Counted from the stretch's first letter, positions 15,879 through 24,391 are shown. The stretch is DNA of 64,000 bases from UBA1765 sp045629945 (GCA_045629945.1 JAZQSE010000027.1:153948-217947), one strand, 5' to 3'. Numbers and translations: made by a program. The notes: generated from the sequence alone by a model not told the origin.

Positions 15879-16247
15879 ATGCAATTGCCTAAATACAAAA
15901 AGAAAAAACGCATTAAACTTAAGGTTTGTCAAGAACCAGGTTGTGGGCGTGAATTCTGGGGTCATCCTATTGCAAAATACTGCGATGATCACCGCGATAT
16001 TAAACAAAGGCAAAAGCAAAAGAAAGATGTCGATAATATTGAATCCAGAAATATTATCATTCGTCATAATTATACAGAAGTGATGGAAGTGCCTTTCCGT
16101 TGCTGTTTGTCTGGTTGTAAGGAAGTTTTCTCTATTAAGTTGTATCCCAAACAGTTTGTTTACCCAAGATTCTGTTTAGAACACAGAAACGATTTTAAAC
16201 GAGCTAATTTTATCCGAATTATGAGTAAAAAGGATTTAGAAGATTAA
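15879..16247 (+). CDS. Small protein with two zinc-finger-like Cys/His clusters
   Basis: 122 aa. Two repeats have the same spacing: CQEPGCGREF...KYCDDHRD in the first half and CCLSGCKEVF...RFCLEHRND in the second. Each gives a C-x4-C-x(n)-C-x2-H pattern suited to one zinc ion. The N-terminus is very basic (KYKKKKRIKLK). A nucleic-acid-binding or adaptor role is possible. I do not recognise the family. The stop codon is inside the terminator stem at 16225-16257. Confidence 0.65.
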   Translation: MQLPKYKKKKRIKLKVCQEPGCGREFWGHPIAKYCDDHRDIKQRQKQKKDVDNIESRNIIIRHNYTEVMEVPFRCCLSGCKEVFSIKLYPKQFVYPRFCLEHRNDFKRANFIRIMSKKDLED

Positions 16248-16257
16248 TCCTTTTTAC
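16225..16257 (+). terminator. Intrinsic terminator overlapping the zinc-finger gene's stop
   Basis: GTAAAAAGGATT (16225-16236) pairs with AATCCTTTTTAC (16246-16257), 12 bp perfect with a 9-base loop. The TAA stop (16245-16247) lies at the base of the loop. Confidence 0.7.
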
Positions 16258-16266
16258 AAAATCCCC

Positions 16267-16294
16267 TTGAAAAAGCGATTGATTTTTATATATT
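16267..16294 (+). promoter_or_regulatory. Sigma-70 type promoter of tRNA-His
   Basis: TTGAAA (16267-16272), 16-base spacer, TATATT (16289-16294), about 18 bases before the first tRNA base. Confidence 0.6.
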
Positions 16295-16311
16295 TGAGTC
16301 GCTATTCCTAT

Positions 16312-16386
16312 GGTGGGTGTAGTTCAATTGGTTAGAGCACCAGATTGTGATTCTGGTTGTTGTCGGTTCGAGTCCGGTCACCCACC
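16312..16386 (+). tRNA. tRNA-His (anticodon GTG)
   Basis: A full cloverleaf can be drawn: extra G(-1) at 16312, acceptor GTGGGTG (16313-16319) with CACCCAC (16379-16385) and C73 at 16386. The anticodon stem CCAGA/TCTGG encloses TTGTGAT, giving GTG. The T loop is TTCGAGT. The extra 5' G opposite C73 is the identity feature of bacterial tRNA-His. CCA is not encoded. Confidence 0.95.
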
Positions 16387-16392
16387 CGAAAA

Positions 16393-16420
16393 AAAAGACC
16401 CAAGCAATTGGGTCTTTTTT
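16393..16420. terminator. Bidirectional terminator between tRNA-His and the sigma factor gene
   Basis: GACCCAA (16397-16403) pairs with TTGGGTC (16408-16414), loop GCAA, flanked by A and T runs on both sides. Confidence 0.85.
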
Positions 16421-16438
16421 AATATTAAAAGCATTTTC

Positions 16439-17251
16439 TTACTTATAAATAGAAGAAAGGTAAGCGTCTTTTTTCTCTTGTAAGTATTCTTTGCTGTTGT
16501 ACTTGCGAATGCGGCGGAGAGCCTGGTCTCTCAATTGGCGGACGCGTTCATGAGAAATATTCATAGATTCGCCGACTTCGCGCAAGGTTTGAGGGGCTTC
16601 TTGGTTAATGCCGAAAATACCTGTGATAACTTTTGCTTCTCGTTCTGGCAATTGTTCCATAAGTTCGCGAGCAAGATTTTCAACGCTTTGGATTTCAGAA
16701 TCTGCTTCTGGAGTAGAAACAGAATGGTCTGCTAAAACTTCGGCATAAGTTGCTTTTGAATCGGCTTTGAGTGGGCTATCGAAAGAAACGCCGCGTTGGC
16801 CGATTTGAATCAATTCACGGACTTTTTCATCAATTTCTTTACCGCGGGATTGTTCGTGAAGAGCTTTACGAACGAGTAAGTGTTGGTTTGCTGGCAAACG
16901 AATTAAGTTACCTTGTTCGTTAATGGCTCTTGTGATGTAAGCTTTGATCCACCATACGCCGTAACTAATGAATTTGAGACCGCGAGTGTGTTCAAATGAT
17001 TCAATAGCACGAACAAGACCCATAGCACCTTCGCTGACAAGGTCTGGTAATGGAATGGGGCAGCCGCGGTATTGGATTGCTACTTTTAAAACAAAACGCA
17101 TGTTTGCCTTAATGAGGCGGTGTCTTGCAACTTTATCGCCTTCTTTGGCGCGTTGGAAGAGAATCTGTTCTTCTTCTCTTGAAAGTGGGGCTGTTTGCCT
17201 AATATCTTCCAAATATCTTTTCAGCGTACTATCAGTTGAATCAATATGCAT
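16439..17251 (-). CDS. RpoD-type sigma-70 factor (group 1/2)
   Basis: 270 aa. Region 1.2/2 (LKRYLEDIRQTAPLSREEE, then NMRFVLKVAIQY, LPDLVSEGAMGLVRAIESFEHTRGLKFISYGVWWIKAYITRAI) gives the core-binding and -10 recognition helices; region 3 follows (RLPANQHLLVRKA). Region 4 ends the protein with the -35-binding HTH (TLREVGESMNISHERVRQLRDQALRRIR). There is no large region 1.1, so it is compact like many SigA/RpoD proteins of Bacteroidota and Fibrobacterota and could be the housekeeping sigma or a close paralogue. A sigma-54-like promoter lies upstream. Confidence 0.88.
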   Translation of the reverse strand: MHIDSTDSTLKRYLEDIRQTAPLSREEEQILFQRAKEGDKVARHRLIKANMRFVLKVAIQYRGCPIPLPDLVSEGAMGLVRAIESFEHTRGLKFISYGVWWIKAYITRAINEQGNLIRLPANQHLLVRKALHEQSRGKEIDEKVRELIQIGQRGVSFDSPLKADSKATYAEVLADHSVSTPEADSEIQSVENLARELMEQLPEREAKVITGIFGINQEAPQTLREVGESMNISHERVRQLRDQALRRIRKYNSKEYLQEKKDAYLSSIYK

Positions 17252-17552
17252 AATTTCCCTTAAATGAATCCTTCTTTTTGCGTACCTCTTTAATATCGTT
17301 TCTTTTTAAAGCAATAGTTATGCCAAATTGGTAAAATCTTTCTTTTTATGATTTTTTACATAATATTTTGCCGAGTTTAGTTTAAATTTATGCAGAAATG
17401 TATAAAAAAGAATACAAATTTGTATAAAAATTTAATCTTTCTTTGCTTTTTTGAAAATATCTGGAAAAAGGAAAAAAAGAATCTTTTTATCATGAATCTC
17501 ATAAACGGCAAGAAATTCTTTTCTTGATTAGGTTTTAATATATTTGGAATCT
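17252..17552. other. 300-bp AT-rich divergent intergenic region
   Basis: It lies between the minus-strand sigma factor gene and the plus-strand methyltransferase gene. It holds the sigma-54-like element described separately (17310-17326, minus) and long A/T runs. No gene is seen. Confidence 0.5.
17310..17326 (-). promoter_or_regulatory. Sigma-54-like (-24/-12) promoter upstream of the sigma-70 gene
   Basis: Read on the minus strand: TTGGCAT, AACTA, TTGCT. GG and GC are exactly 10 bases apart, as in the consensus TGGCAC-N5-TTGCA. The predicted start lies about 45 bases before the ATG at 17251. No RpoN gene or activator is in the window, so use by sigma-54 is unproven. Confidence 0.4.
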
Positions 17553-18338
17553 ATGGCTATAAATGAACCAGATCAATCTGTTTGGAATCGTTTTTGGGAT
17601 AAAAAAAACGATTTAAGTAAAGTTTATCCTTCATCTCCTTCTGTTGCCGAAACTATTCGTTCGCATTTTAATTTAGAAGGAATGAAAATTTTAGAAGTTG
17701 GGGCTGGTACCGGTCGCGATAGTGCTTCTTTTGCTTCTCTTGGTGCAGAAGTTTATGTTTTGGATTTTGCTGAAAGCAGTTTGAAAATTGTGGATTCATT
17801 ACGCAAGTCTGATGAAGTGGTGGCAAAGAATTTGCAATTAGTTCGTGGCGATGCGTTTAAATCACCATTTCCGGATGGAACTTTTGATTTGGTTTTTCAC
17901 CAGGGGCTTGCAGAACATTTTTTAAAACCGCAATGCCTTTTGAAGGAAAACTTCAGAATTTTAAAACCAGGTGGGCATTGCTTGTGCGATGTTCCGCAGA
18001 CGGTTCACCCTTATACCATTATGAAGCATATTCTTATAGCTTTTGATAAGTGGTTTGCCGGTTGGGAAACACAATTTACGATGCCAGCATTGAAGCGTTT
18101 AATGGCTGAATGCGGGTTTGAATGCGTTTATGCTTATGGAGATTGGATGCGTCCTAATCTTTATTACAGAGTATTACGTGAAATTTGCATGAAATTCAAA
18201 ATAAATTTGCCAAAGTATCCTTTTGAAGGTTCGGCTTACCAGAAATGGAAAGATGCTTTGCTAGATTCTTTGAGAGATAAACCACTTGCCCATTGGACGC
18301 AACTTTCAATAGGTGTACTTGGGCGTAAACCTCTTTAG
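17553..18338 (+). CDS. Class I SAM-dependent methyltransferase
   Basis: 261 aa from ATG 17553 (the frame extends three codons to a TTG). Motif I is ILEVGAGTGRDS near residue 46; the acidic residue binding the ribose is in VYVLDFAESS; motif post-I/II is LVRGDAFKSPFPDGTFDLVFHQGLAEHF and KENFRILKPGGH follows. This is the Methyltransf_11 layout. The substrate is not visible. It lies 3 bp before a GT4 glycosyltransferase gene, which in turn overlaps a flippase-like gene, so it probably modifies a cell-surface or lipid-linked glycan intermediate. Confidence 0.85.
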   Translation: MAINEPDQSVWNRFWDKKNDLSKVYPSSPSVAETIRSHFNLEGMKILEVGAGTGRDSASFASLGAEVYVLDFAESSLKIVDSLRKSDEVVAKNLQLVRGDAFKSPFPDGTFDLVFHQGLAEHFLKPQCLLKENFRILKPGGHCLCDVPQTVHPYTIMKHILIAFDKWFAGWETQFTMPALKRLMAECGFECVYAYGDWMRPNLYYRVLREICMKFKINLPKYPFEGSAYQKWKDALLDSLRDKPLAHWTQLSIGVLGRKPL

Positions 18339-18341
18339 TCT

Positions 18342-19451
18342 ATGAAAATTCTCGTTTTGAATTATCGAGATAGAAAACACCCTGCGGCAGGTGGGGCCGA
18401 GCGTCATTTACACGCTATTTTTTCTCGTTTAGTTCAAAAAGGGCACCAGGTGGTTTTATTCACAACAACGTTTCCTGGAGCGCAAGAAAGAGAAATTGTT
18501 GATGGAATACAAGTTATTCGCCGTGGGGGTGATTTATTTTTCCAATGGACTGTTATTAAAGAGTTTAAAAGGCTAGATAAAGAATTTAACTTTGATGTGA
18601 TTTTTGAAGATTTAAATAAGCTTCCACTTTTTACACCGCACTTAACTAAAAAGCCTCACTTGATACAAATGCACCATTTGTGGAAAAAATCCATTTTTGC
18701 AGAAGCGTTGTTTCCAGTTGCTTTTGGAGTGTGGTTGTTTGAGCGTTTGATACCTTTAATTTATCGTAAGTCGCCTTTTGTTGTTGTTAGCCCAAGCACT
18801 AAAAAAGAATTGGCCTCAATAGGAATTGCAGAACAGAGAATTTCTCTTGTTTATAATGGCGCGGATAGGCGAGATGTTTTACCTGTTTCAGAGAAGGGCA
18901 ATTATTTTCTTTGGCTTTCAAGAGTGCATCGTTATAAAGGAATTTGGACGGCATTAAAAGCTTTTCGACAATTTGCTGAAAAAAATCCTGGTGTACGTTT
19001 AAAAGTAGCTGGTGACGGGCCTTTACTTAAAAAACTTCCGCAGGTTTTGAAAAAGTGGGGGATTGCTCATTTAGTGGATTTAGAAGGTTTTGTTGTAAAA
19101 GAAAAAAAGCAAGAACTTTTACAAAATGCCATAGCGTTACTCCAGACAAGTGAAAAGGAAGGTTGGGGTTTAACAGTTATTGAAGCGGCGGAATGTTTTA
19201 CAACGACAATTGCTTCAAGAGTTCCCGGGCTTATGGATAGCGTTAAAGACGGAGAAACAGGGATTTTATTTGACAATAGAGATGATAGTGCTTGTGCTAG
19301 AGCAATGGAATTGCTTTTTAAAGATATAGAATTACGAAAAAAACTTGAATTGGCTGCAAAAAAATATTCTCAAGAGTTTAGCTGGGATAAAGCAGCTATT
19401 GAAACAGAACACTTGCTTGAAAAAATTGTAAATTCTTCGGGAAGTTTATGA
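18342..19451 (+). CDS. Family 4 glycosyltransferase
   Basis: 369 aa, GT-B fold. The N-terminal domain begins ILVLNYRDRKHPAAGGAERHL with the donor-side glycine-rich loop. The C-terminal domain has SRVHRYKGIWTALKAF, VAGDGPLLKKL, and TSEKEGWGLTVIEAAEC, the E-x7-E nucleotide-sugar motif of GT4. It transfers a sugar to a surface polymer or lipid carrier in the cytoplasm. It sits between the methyltransferase and the LPG_synthase_TM-like gene, sharing a 4-bp overlap with the latter. Confidence 0.9.
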   Translation: MKILVLNYRDRKHPAAGGAERHLHAIFSRLVQKGHQVVLFTTTFPGAQEREIVDGIQVIRRGGDLFFQWTVIKEFKRLDKEFNFDVIFEDLNKLPLFTPHLTKKPHLIQMHHLWKKSIFAEALFPVAFGVWLFERLIPLIYRKSPFVVVSPSTKKELASIGIAEQRISLVYNGADRRDVLPVSEKGNYFLWLSRVHRYKGIWTALKAFRQFAEKNPGVRLKVAGDGPLLKKLPQVLKKWGIAHLVDLEGFVVKEKKQELLQNAIALLQTSEKEGWGLTVIEAAECFTTTIASRVPGLMDSVKDGETGILFDNRDDSACARAMELLFKDIELRKKLELAAKKYSQEFSWDKAAIETEHLLEKIVNSSGSL

Positions 19452-20428
19452 AGCGGTGTTTGATATTTTTTTTAAAAGTTATTGTAACTATAGCTCTTGC
19501 CTATATTGTTTTTCGCAATATAGCGAATACGCCTGGTTTTGATTCTAATGACTTAGAAAAAGTTCTTTCCCAGATAAAAGTTTGGCCGTTATTTGTTGCT
19601 TTACTTTGTTTGTTGGTGTCTAATTTAACAGGTTGCTTGCAATGGAAAACTTTGCTCAAAACGCAAGGTGTCCACTTGAGTTATTTTCATGTTTTGCGTC
19701 TTTATTTTGTTGGTTTGTTCTTTAACAATTTTATGCCAGGAAATGTGGGCGGAGATGTAAAAAAAGTTTATGACATTCGTGTGCAAGGTGGTGTTGATAG
19801 CGTTGGTGCTGGTTTAACGGCGACATTTTTTGACCGTTTATTTGGTTTTTTCTTTTTGACGTTACTTGCTCTTGGTGTTGGTTCCTTATTTTTTATTCAT
19901 GATCCAGAGCAAAGAGCATTTATAATTCCGTCGCTTTGGGTGTTCCTTGGATTTTGTGTTTTGTTTGCTGCTATTTTTAGCCGTCGAATTGGCGAATCTT
20001 TGGCAAAATTACTTGCTCTGGTTTTGCCCGAAAATATTAACACCCGGATTCTTCGGATGCTTGAACGGTTTCGTTCATTTCGCATCTGGAATTTGTGGGG
20101 AAAACTCTTTGTTCTTTCTACCATTACGCAAGTATTACGTGTATTAGTGCATTATTTTTGCGGAATAGCTTTAGGCTTGGATATTGCTGTTTCGTGGTAT
20201 TTCTTTTATATTCCATTAGTCGCTTTAGTTTCTGCTTTACCTATTTCTATTGGGGGCTTTGGTCCAAGGGAATTGCTAGCTCAATCGCTTTTTGCAAAAG
20301 CTGGAGTTCCTGTTTTGGAATCGGTTATTGTGCAACTTTTGGCTTATTTAGCAGGCTTGGTTATTAGTTTATTTGGTGCTATTTTCTTTGTTTTGGATAA
20401 TGGCAAAAAAATAAACGAAGCAAAATAA
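19448..20428 (+). CDS. Flippase-like LPG_synthase_TM (UPF0104) membrane protein
   Basis: 326 aa, about eight membrane helices. The family signature NFMPGNVGGDVKKVYDIR near residue 95, ATFFDRLFGFF, and PISIGGFGPRELLAQ near residue 270 are characteristic of the lysylphosphatidylglycerol synthetase membrane domain without its catalytic part. Such proteins are thought to move lipids or lipid-linked sugars across the membrane. It overlaps the glycosyltransferase gene by 4 bp (ATGA), so the three genes 17553-20428 form one unit. Confidence 0.85.
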   Translation: MKRCLIFFLKVIVTIALAYIVFRNIANTPGFDSNDLEKVLSQIKVWPLFVALLCLLVSNLTGCLQWKTLLKTQGVHLSYFHVLRLYFVGLFFNNFMPGNVGGDVKKVYDIRVQGGVDSVGAGLTATFFDRLFGFFFLTLLALGVGSLFFIHDPEQRAFIIPSLWVFLGFCVLFAAIFSRRIGESLAKLLALVLPENINTRILRMLERFRSFRIWNLWGKLFVLSTITQVLRVLVHYFCGIALGLDIAVSWYFFYIPLVALVSALPISIGGFGPRELLAQSLFAKAGVPVLESVIVQLLAYLAGLVISLFGAIFFVLDNGKKINEAK

Positions 20429-20497
20429 TTTTTTAAAATAAAAAGATTCATTTTGGGGGAGTTGTGCGTTTATTACTTATAGAGATAAGGAGTAAAT

Positions 20498-22618
20498 ATG
20501 CACACTATTTTAAATGGTTTAAATGCTGACCAAAGAGCAGCTGTTTTACACAATCATGAAACAGGGAACCAACTTTTGATTTTGGCTGGTGCTGGTTCCG
20601 GAAAAACTTCTGTTTTGACAAAACGTATCCAGTATCGTATTGGCTCAGGCGTAAACCCAACTAGTATTTTAGCCCTAACGTTTACCGATTTGGCAGCAAG
20701 AGAAATGCGAGAACGGGTTGAAAAATTGTATCCCAATTCAGGAGTGAAGCTTTGTACATTTCATTCATTGGCTTTGTCTTTATTGAAAGAAGAATACCCG
20801 AGTGGAAAAGGCTTTGAATTGTTGGGCTTTAAAAAAGCGCCTACGCCAAAAGAATTGTCTGGCAATGATTTTCTTTGCGATTTGGCAGAAGCGGGGATTC
20901 AAGCAAAAGATATTTCTAGAGATGAATTGTTTTCGGATTCTCTTTCGGCTTCGGTTTTTAAAAAGACAGAAATTTGTCGTCAAAAAATAAAGGAAACAGG
21001 AGAGGTTGTTTTTGAAGATTTAATTTATTTAGCCATTGCACTAATAGAAAAATTTCAAGAAGCAAGAATTGTTTTACAAGATAAGTTTCAAGAAATTTTA
21101 GTAGATGAATACCAAGATATTAACCCTAGTCAATATCGTTTAGTGCGTGCTTTGTTGGGTGATAGAAAAAGTTTGTTTGCTGTAGGTGATGATGACCAAG
21201 CTATATATGGTTTCCGTGGCGCTGACATAGGTAACATTTTAAGGTTCAGAAAAGATTTTCAGGCAAGCACCTTGATTCGTTTAGAGTGGAATTATCGTTC
21301 GGTGCCACAAGTGCTTTATCTGGCCAATAGAATTTTTGTAAATAAACCGCCGCTTTTACGGAAAGTTCTGCGTGCTGGGAATCGTAGGCAAGATGAATTG
21401 TTTTTAGAAAATCGCATTCCGGAATTTTGGGAAAGTGATTGCGCTAGAGAAGAAATCAGGCGCTTGTCGGTTCGTATCCGGGAAATGCGTTTGGATTATA
21501 ATTTGAAATATTCTGATTTTGCCATTCTTGTTCGCTATAACAGGCAAAGAGAATATTATGAAATGGCTTTACAAGACGCTGGATTCCCTATATTGACAGA
21601 AAACAGCGATGGAATTCAGGTGATGACGGTTCATGCTTCTAAGGGGCTACAGTTTCCTGTGGTATTTTATGCCGGTTTAGCGGAAGGACTTACTCCTGGA
21701 AAATGTGAAGGAAATAGAAAAAAGCGAAAAAATCAACTGGCAGAGGAGCGTCGGTTATTTTATGTTGGGGTTACTCGGGCAGAAGCGGTTCTTGTTTTAC
21801 TATATTGCAAAGAGCGGTTTTGGAAAGGTAAGAAAGTTCATTTTCGCCCTTCTCAGTTTTTAACTTGTTTAGAACAGCCGTTAAAGGATTCTAGAATGCC
21901 TTTGTTGTTATTTAAAATTTTTGTGGTTATTAAAGCATTGGCTTATATGGCTTATGCTATTGTTCAGATTACTTTTAGGCGGGTATTTTTTAGAGAAATT
22001 CCGCAATGGCTAGAACGCCGCGTGCAAGAATTTTCAGAATTCTGCATGAGAATCTTAAGAATAAATTTACATATAGAGAATCAGTCTCTTTTAGCTAAAG
22101 TAGATTGGTCGCGCCCAGTAGTGATTATTGCAAACCACCAATCTTATTCTGATATACCAGTTGTTTTTTTAACATTAGGTCGCTCTATTGGTTTTTTAGC
22201 CAAATATGAATTGAAACGCATTCCTTTTTTGAATTTTTGGATGAAACAATTGGGTTGTGTTTTTATTCGCCGTAAAACATCTGGTGGTGGTAAAGAAGCA
22301 CAACAGGAACTTTTAGATTCTCAAGTCCCGCGTATAGTTGTTTTTCCAGAAGGAACGCGCTCAAAGGATTCTAAATTGCACCCTTTTAAAAGTGGCGGTT
22401 TCAGGCTTGCTGCTGATTGGCAAGCAACAATTATTCCTATTGTGATTCGTGGAACACGGTCGGCTTGGGAATCTAGAAAAGACTCTAAAATTACATCTGT
22501 AAATGTGAATGTTTGTGAGCCTTTGGATTTAAAAGAAGTTTTAGAAAAAGAAGGCAAGTTGAAAATTCGTGATTTTGTGATTCCTGAAGTGCGTGCAAGA
22601 ATGGAACAAGCTTTATGA
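20498..22618 (+). CDS. Fusion: compact UvrD-like SF1A helicase + PlsC acyltransferase
   Basis: 706 aa, one uninterrupted frame with AAGGAG before ATG. Residues 1-~465 are a minimal UvrD/PcrA-like helicase: LNADQRAAV, AGAGSGKT (K36), LVDEYQDIN, GDDDQAIYGFRGAD, MTVHASKGLQFP and EERRLFYVGVTRAEA, closing with the usual RPSQFL end. Residues 467-706 are a 1-acylglycerol-3-phosphate acyltransferase: a membrane segment (~467-495), NHQSYSD (H547, D552) and FPEGTRS (E618). An internal ATG (21896, M467) with AAAGGA (21883-21888) seven bases upstream could also yield PlsC alone. The two activities have no known link. The gene overlaps murI by 4 bp. Confidence 0.88.
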   Translation: MHTILNGLNADQRAAVLHNHETGNQLLILAGAGSGKTSVLTKRIQYRIGSGVNPTSILALTFTDLAAREMRERVEKLYPNSGVKLCTFHSLALSLLKEEYPSGKGFELLGFKKAPTPKELSGNDFLCDLAEAGIQAKDISRDELFSDSLSASVFKKTEICRQKIKETGEVVFEDLIYLAIALIEKFQEARIVLQDKFQEILVDEYQDINPSQYRLVRALLGDRKSLFAVGDDDQAIYGFRGADIGNILRFRKDFQASTLIRLEWNYRSVPQVLYLANRIFVNKPPLLRKVLRAGNRRQDELFLENRIPEFWESDCAREEIRRLSVRIREMRLDYNLKYSDFAILVRYNRQREYYEMALQDAGFPILTENSDGIQVMTVHASKGLQFPVVFYAGLAEGLTPGKCEGNRKKRKNQLAEERRLFYVGVTRAEAVLVLLYCKERFWKGKKVHFRPSQFLTCLEQPLKDSRMPLLLFKIFVVIKALAYMAYAIVQITFRRVFFREIPQWLERRVQEFSEFCMRILRINLHIENQSLLAKVDWSRPVVIIANHQSYSDIPVVFLTLGRSIGFLAKYELKRIPFLNFWMKQLGCVFIRRKTSGGGKEAQQELLDSQVPRIVVFPEGTRSKDSKLHPFKSGGFRLAADWQATIIPIVIRGTRSAWESRKDSKITSVNVNVCEPLDLKEVLEKEGKLKIRDFVIPEVRARMEQAL

Positions 22619-23430
22619 TAGGTGTTTTTGATTCTGGCTTTGGTGGTTTGACTATTTTAAAAGAGCTGCAAAAAAGCCTTCCTGAATATGATTTTGTTTA
22701 TTTAGGTGATAACGCTCGTGCGCCGTATGGCGCACGAAGCTTTGAAACAATTTACAGCTATACATTACAAGCGGTTCAGGCACTTTTTGATTTGGGTTGT
22801 CCGCTAGTTATCCTTGCCTGCAATACCGTTTCAGCAAAAGCGCTTCGTACGATTCAACAAAATGATTTGCCTAAAATAGCTCCACAAAACAGAGTTTTAG
22901 GGATTGTTCGCCCAACAGCAGAATGTATTGGAGAATTTTCAGAATCCGGTCATGTTGGTATTTTTGCAACGCCAGGGACTGTTTCTTCGGAAAGTTATTT
23001 AATGGAAATTTCACATTTCTCTCCAAATTTGGTTGTTTCGCAACAAGCTTGCCCGTTTTGGGTACCATTAGTAGAAAATGGAGAATTAGATTCACCTGGG
23101 GCTGAATTCTTTATAAAACGGGATATTGATGCTCTTTTTGCCAAAGATCCTGCCATAGATACGGTTTTACTTGCTTGTACGCATTATCCGCTTCTGAGTC
23201 CTATAATTCAAAAATTTTTACCAAAAGGCGTGCGGTTAATTTCTCAAGGAGAAATTGTGGCTAATAAAACCGTAGATTATTTAAAAAGGCACCCAGAAAT
23301 AGAAAATCGCCTTCAAAAAACAGGAAAAACGGATTTTTGGACAACAGATACAGTTGAATTTTTTGAAAAAGGTGCTTTTTTATTCGGCAAAAAGAATATT
23401 TCTGCAAAAAAGTTGACTTTTTCGTATTAA
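22615..23430 (+). CDS. murI: Glutamate racemase
   Basis: 271 aa. Converts L-glutamate to D-glutamate for peptidoglycan. Start IGVFDSGFGGLTIL, then YLGDNARAPYG, the first catalytic cysteine in ACNTVSAKA (C69), GIFATPGTV, and the second catalytic cysteine in LLACTHYPLL (C188). All expected residues are present and the length is normal. It starts with ATG overlapping the stop of the helicase-PlsC gene (4 bp), so it is translationally coupled to the acyltransferase half. Confidence 0.95.
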   Translation: MIGVFDSGFGGLTILKELQKSLPEYDFVYLGDNARAPYGARSFETIYSYTLQAVQALFDLGCPLVILACNTVSAKALRTIQQNDLPKIAPQNRVLGIVRPTAECIGEFSESGHVGIFATPGTVSSESYLMEISHFSPNLVVSQQACPFWVPLVENGELDSPGAEFFIKRDIDALFAKDPAIDTVLLACTHYPLLSPIIQKFLPKGVRLISQGEIVANKTVDYLKRHPEIENRLQKTGKTDFWTTDTVEFFEKGAFLFGKKNISAKKLTFSY

Positions 23431-23441
23431 AAATGTATCTT
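23413..23441 (+). promoter_or_regulatory. Promoter at the murI 3' end, driving the gene at 23619
   Basis: TTGACT (23413-23418), 17-base spacer, TATCTT (23436-23441). It would give a leader of about 170 bases. Confidence 0.45.
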
Positions 23442-23486
23442 GCCTTTTGAAAACATTACATCTGTATGTGAACGTTTTGTTGTTTA

Positions 23487-23596
23487 GAACTTTTTTTAGA
23501 AGTTTTCTTTAAAAGTTCTTAGTGAGAGTGGCTTCCGGATTTTTATTCGGATGCCCTTATTTTAACCGAATTGGCCTCTGAAATGCTTTTCGGAGG
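23487..23596 (+). promoter_or_regulatory. Structured 5' leader with three hairpins
   Basis: GAACTTTT (23487-23494) pairs with AAAAGTTC (23511-23518). GGCTTCCG (23530-23537) pairs with CGGATGCC (23548-23555), one mismatch. CCTCTGAAA (23575-23583) pairs with TTTCGGAGG (23588-23596), one G-T pair, loop TGCT. The last stem ends 11 bases before the ribosome site. No known riboswitch class is recognised. Confidence 0.5.
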
Positions 23597-23618
23597 TTCT
23601 TTATATAGGTGGATAACT

Positions 23619-24266
23619 ATGCCGAAAATACAAATCAATTTAGATGGTTGGCAAGACTATCGTGGCATGAATGCCGGTTCTTTGCTCTATGTTGAAACAA
23701 GCCGAGAAGCAGCAGTACCTGTTCGGGATCAGCTGAATGAAAATGAAAAAGGGCTTTATTTATATGAACCAAACTACGAAAGTAGTACTTATGGTTTTAT
23801 GAGCTGTTACAATGTGAAAAATGTAAATGCCATTGTAAAAGCCAAGAGTCGTTATATCCTTTTTGGGACTCGTTATGAAGGCTTGTCTGAATCTGATTTG
23901 AAAAATAAATATTTGATTCATGGCTATATGCGCATTGACAAAACGAGAGATGTCAGAACTCGTCACATTCAGAAATTTATGGCTAACCCGACTTCTGCTG
24001 AACCAGAATGTATGCAGTTAGAAAAGAACATTGCGGTTTATGGCCCAATGCACTTTGTGTCTTTTGAAGATAGCTTTGTTCTGACCGACGAATTGCTTAA
24101 AGAATGGGGTTATAAAGGTCATGCGTCCAGACAATTGAAAATTGTTTTCAAAGATGACCGTTTAAAAATGATTTTAGACTTCTTGGATTCTAAACCTCAA
24201 ATGATTGATGAATACATTTTGACAGTTGATGAATTGAAAGAAGCCCTTGCCGATATGCAAGAATAA
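23619..24266 (+). CDS. Hypothetical protein behind a long structured leader
   Basis: 215 aa from ATG 23619, chosen because AGGTGG lies 7-12 bases upstream. A soluble alpha/beta protein with no signal peptide. Recognisable only as segments: MPKIQINLDGWQDYRG at the start, a central LFGTRYEGLSESDL and KNKYLIHGYMRIDKTRD, and a helical C-terminus. No motif assigns a function. It has its own promoter and a terminator, so it is a single-gene unit, possibly with leader-level control. Confidence 0.6.
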   Translation: MPKIQINLDGWQDYRGMNAGSLLYVETSREAAVPVRDQLNENEKGLYLYEPNYESSTYGFMSCYNVKNVNAIVKAKSRYILFGTRYEGLSESDLKNKYLIHGYMRIDKTRDVRTRHIQKFMANPTSAEPECMQLEKNIAVYGPMHFVSFEDSFVLTDELLKEWGYKGHASRQLKIVFKDDRLKMILDFLDSKPQMIDEYILTVDELKEALADMQE

Positions 24267-24283
24267 TTATTCTTGTTGGTTAA

Positions 24284-24322
24284 AACTCCCTAGAAGTTCT
24301 TTGGCTTTTAGGGAGTTTTTTT
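24284..24322 (+). terminator. Intrinsic terminator after the 23619 gene
   Basis: AACTCCCTA (24284-24292) pairs with TAGGGAGTT (24309-24317), followed by a run of T. Confidence 0.75.
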
Positions 24323-24391
24323 GTTTGCAAAAGAAAAAGTGTAAAAGAAATAATGATATATTTTGCAGAGTGTTTAAAAAGGAGTTGTATT

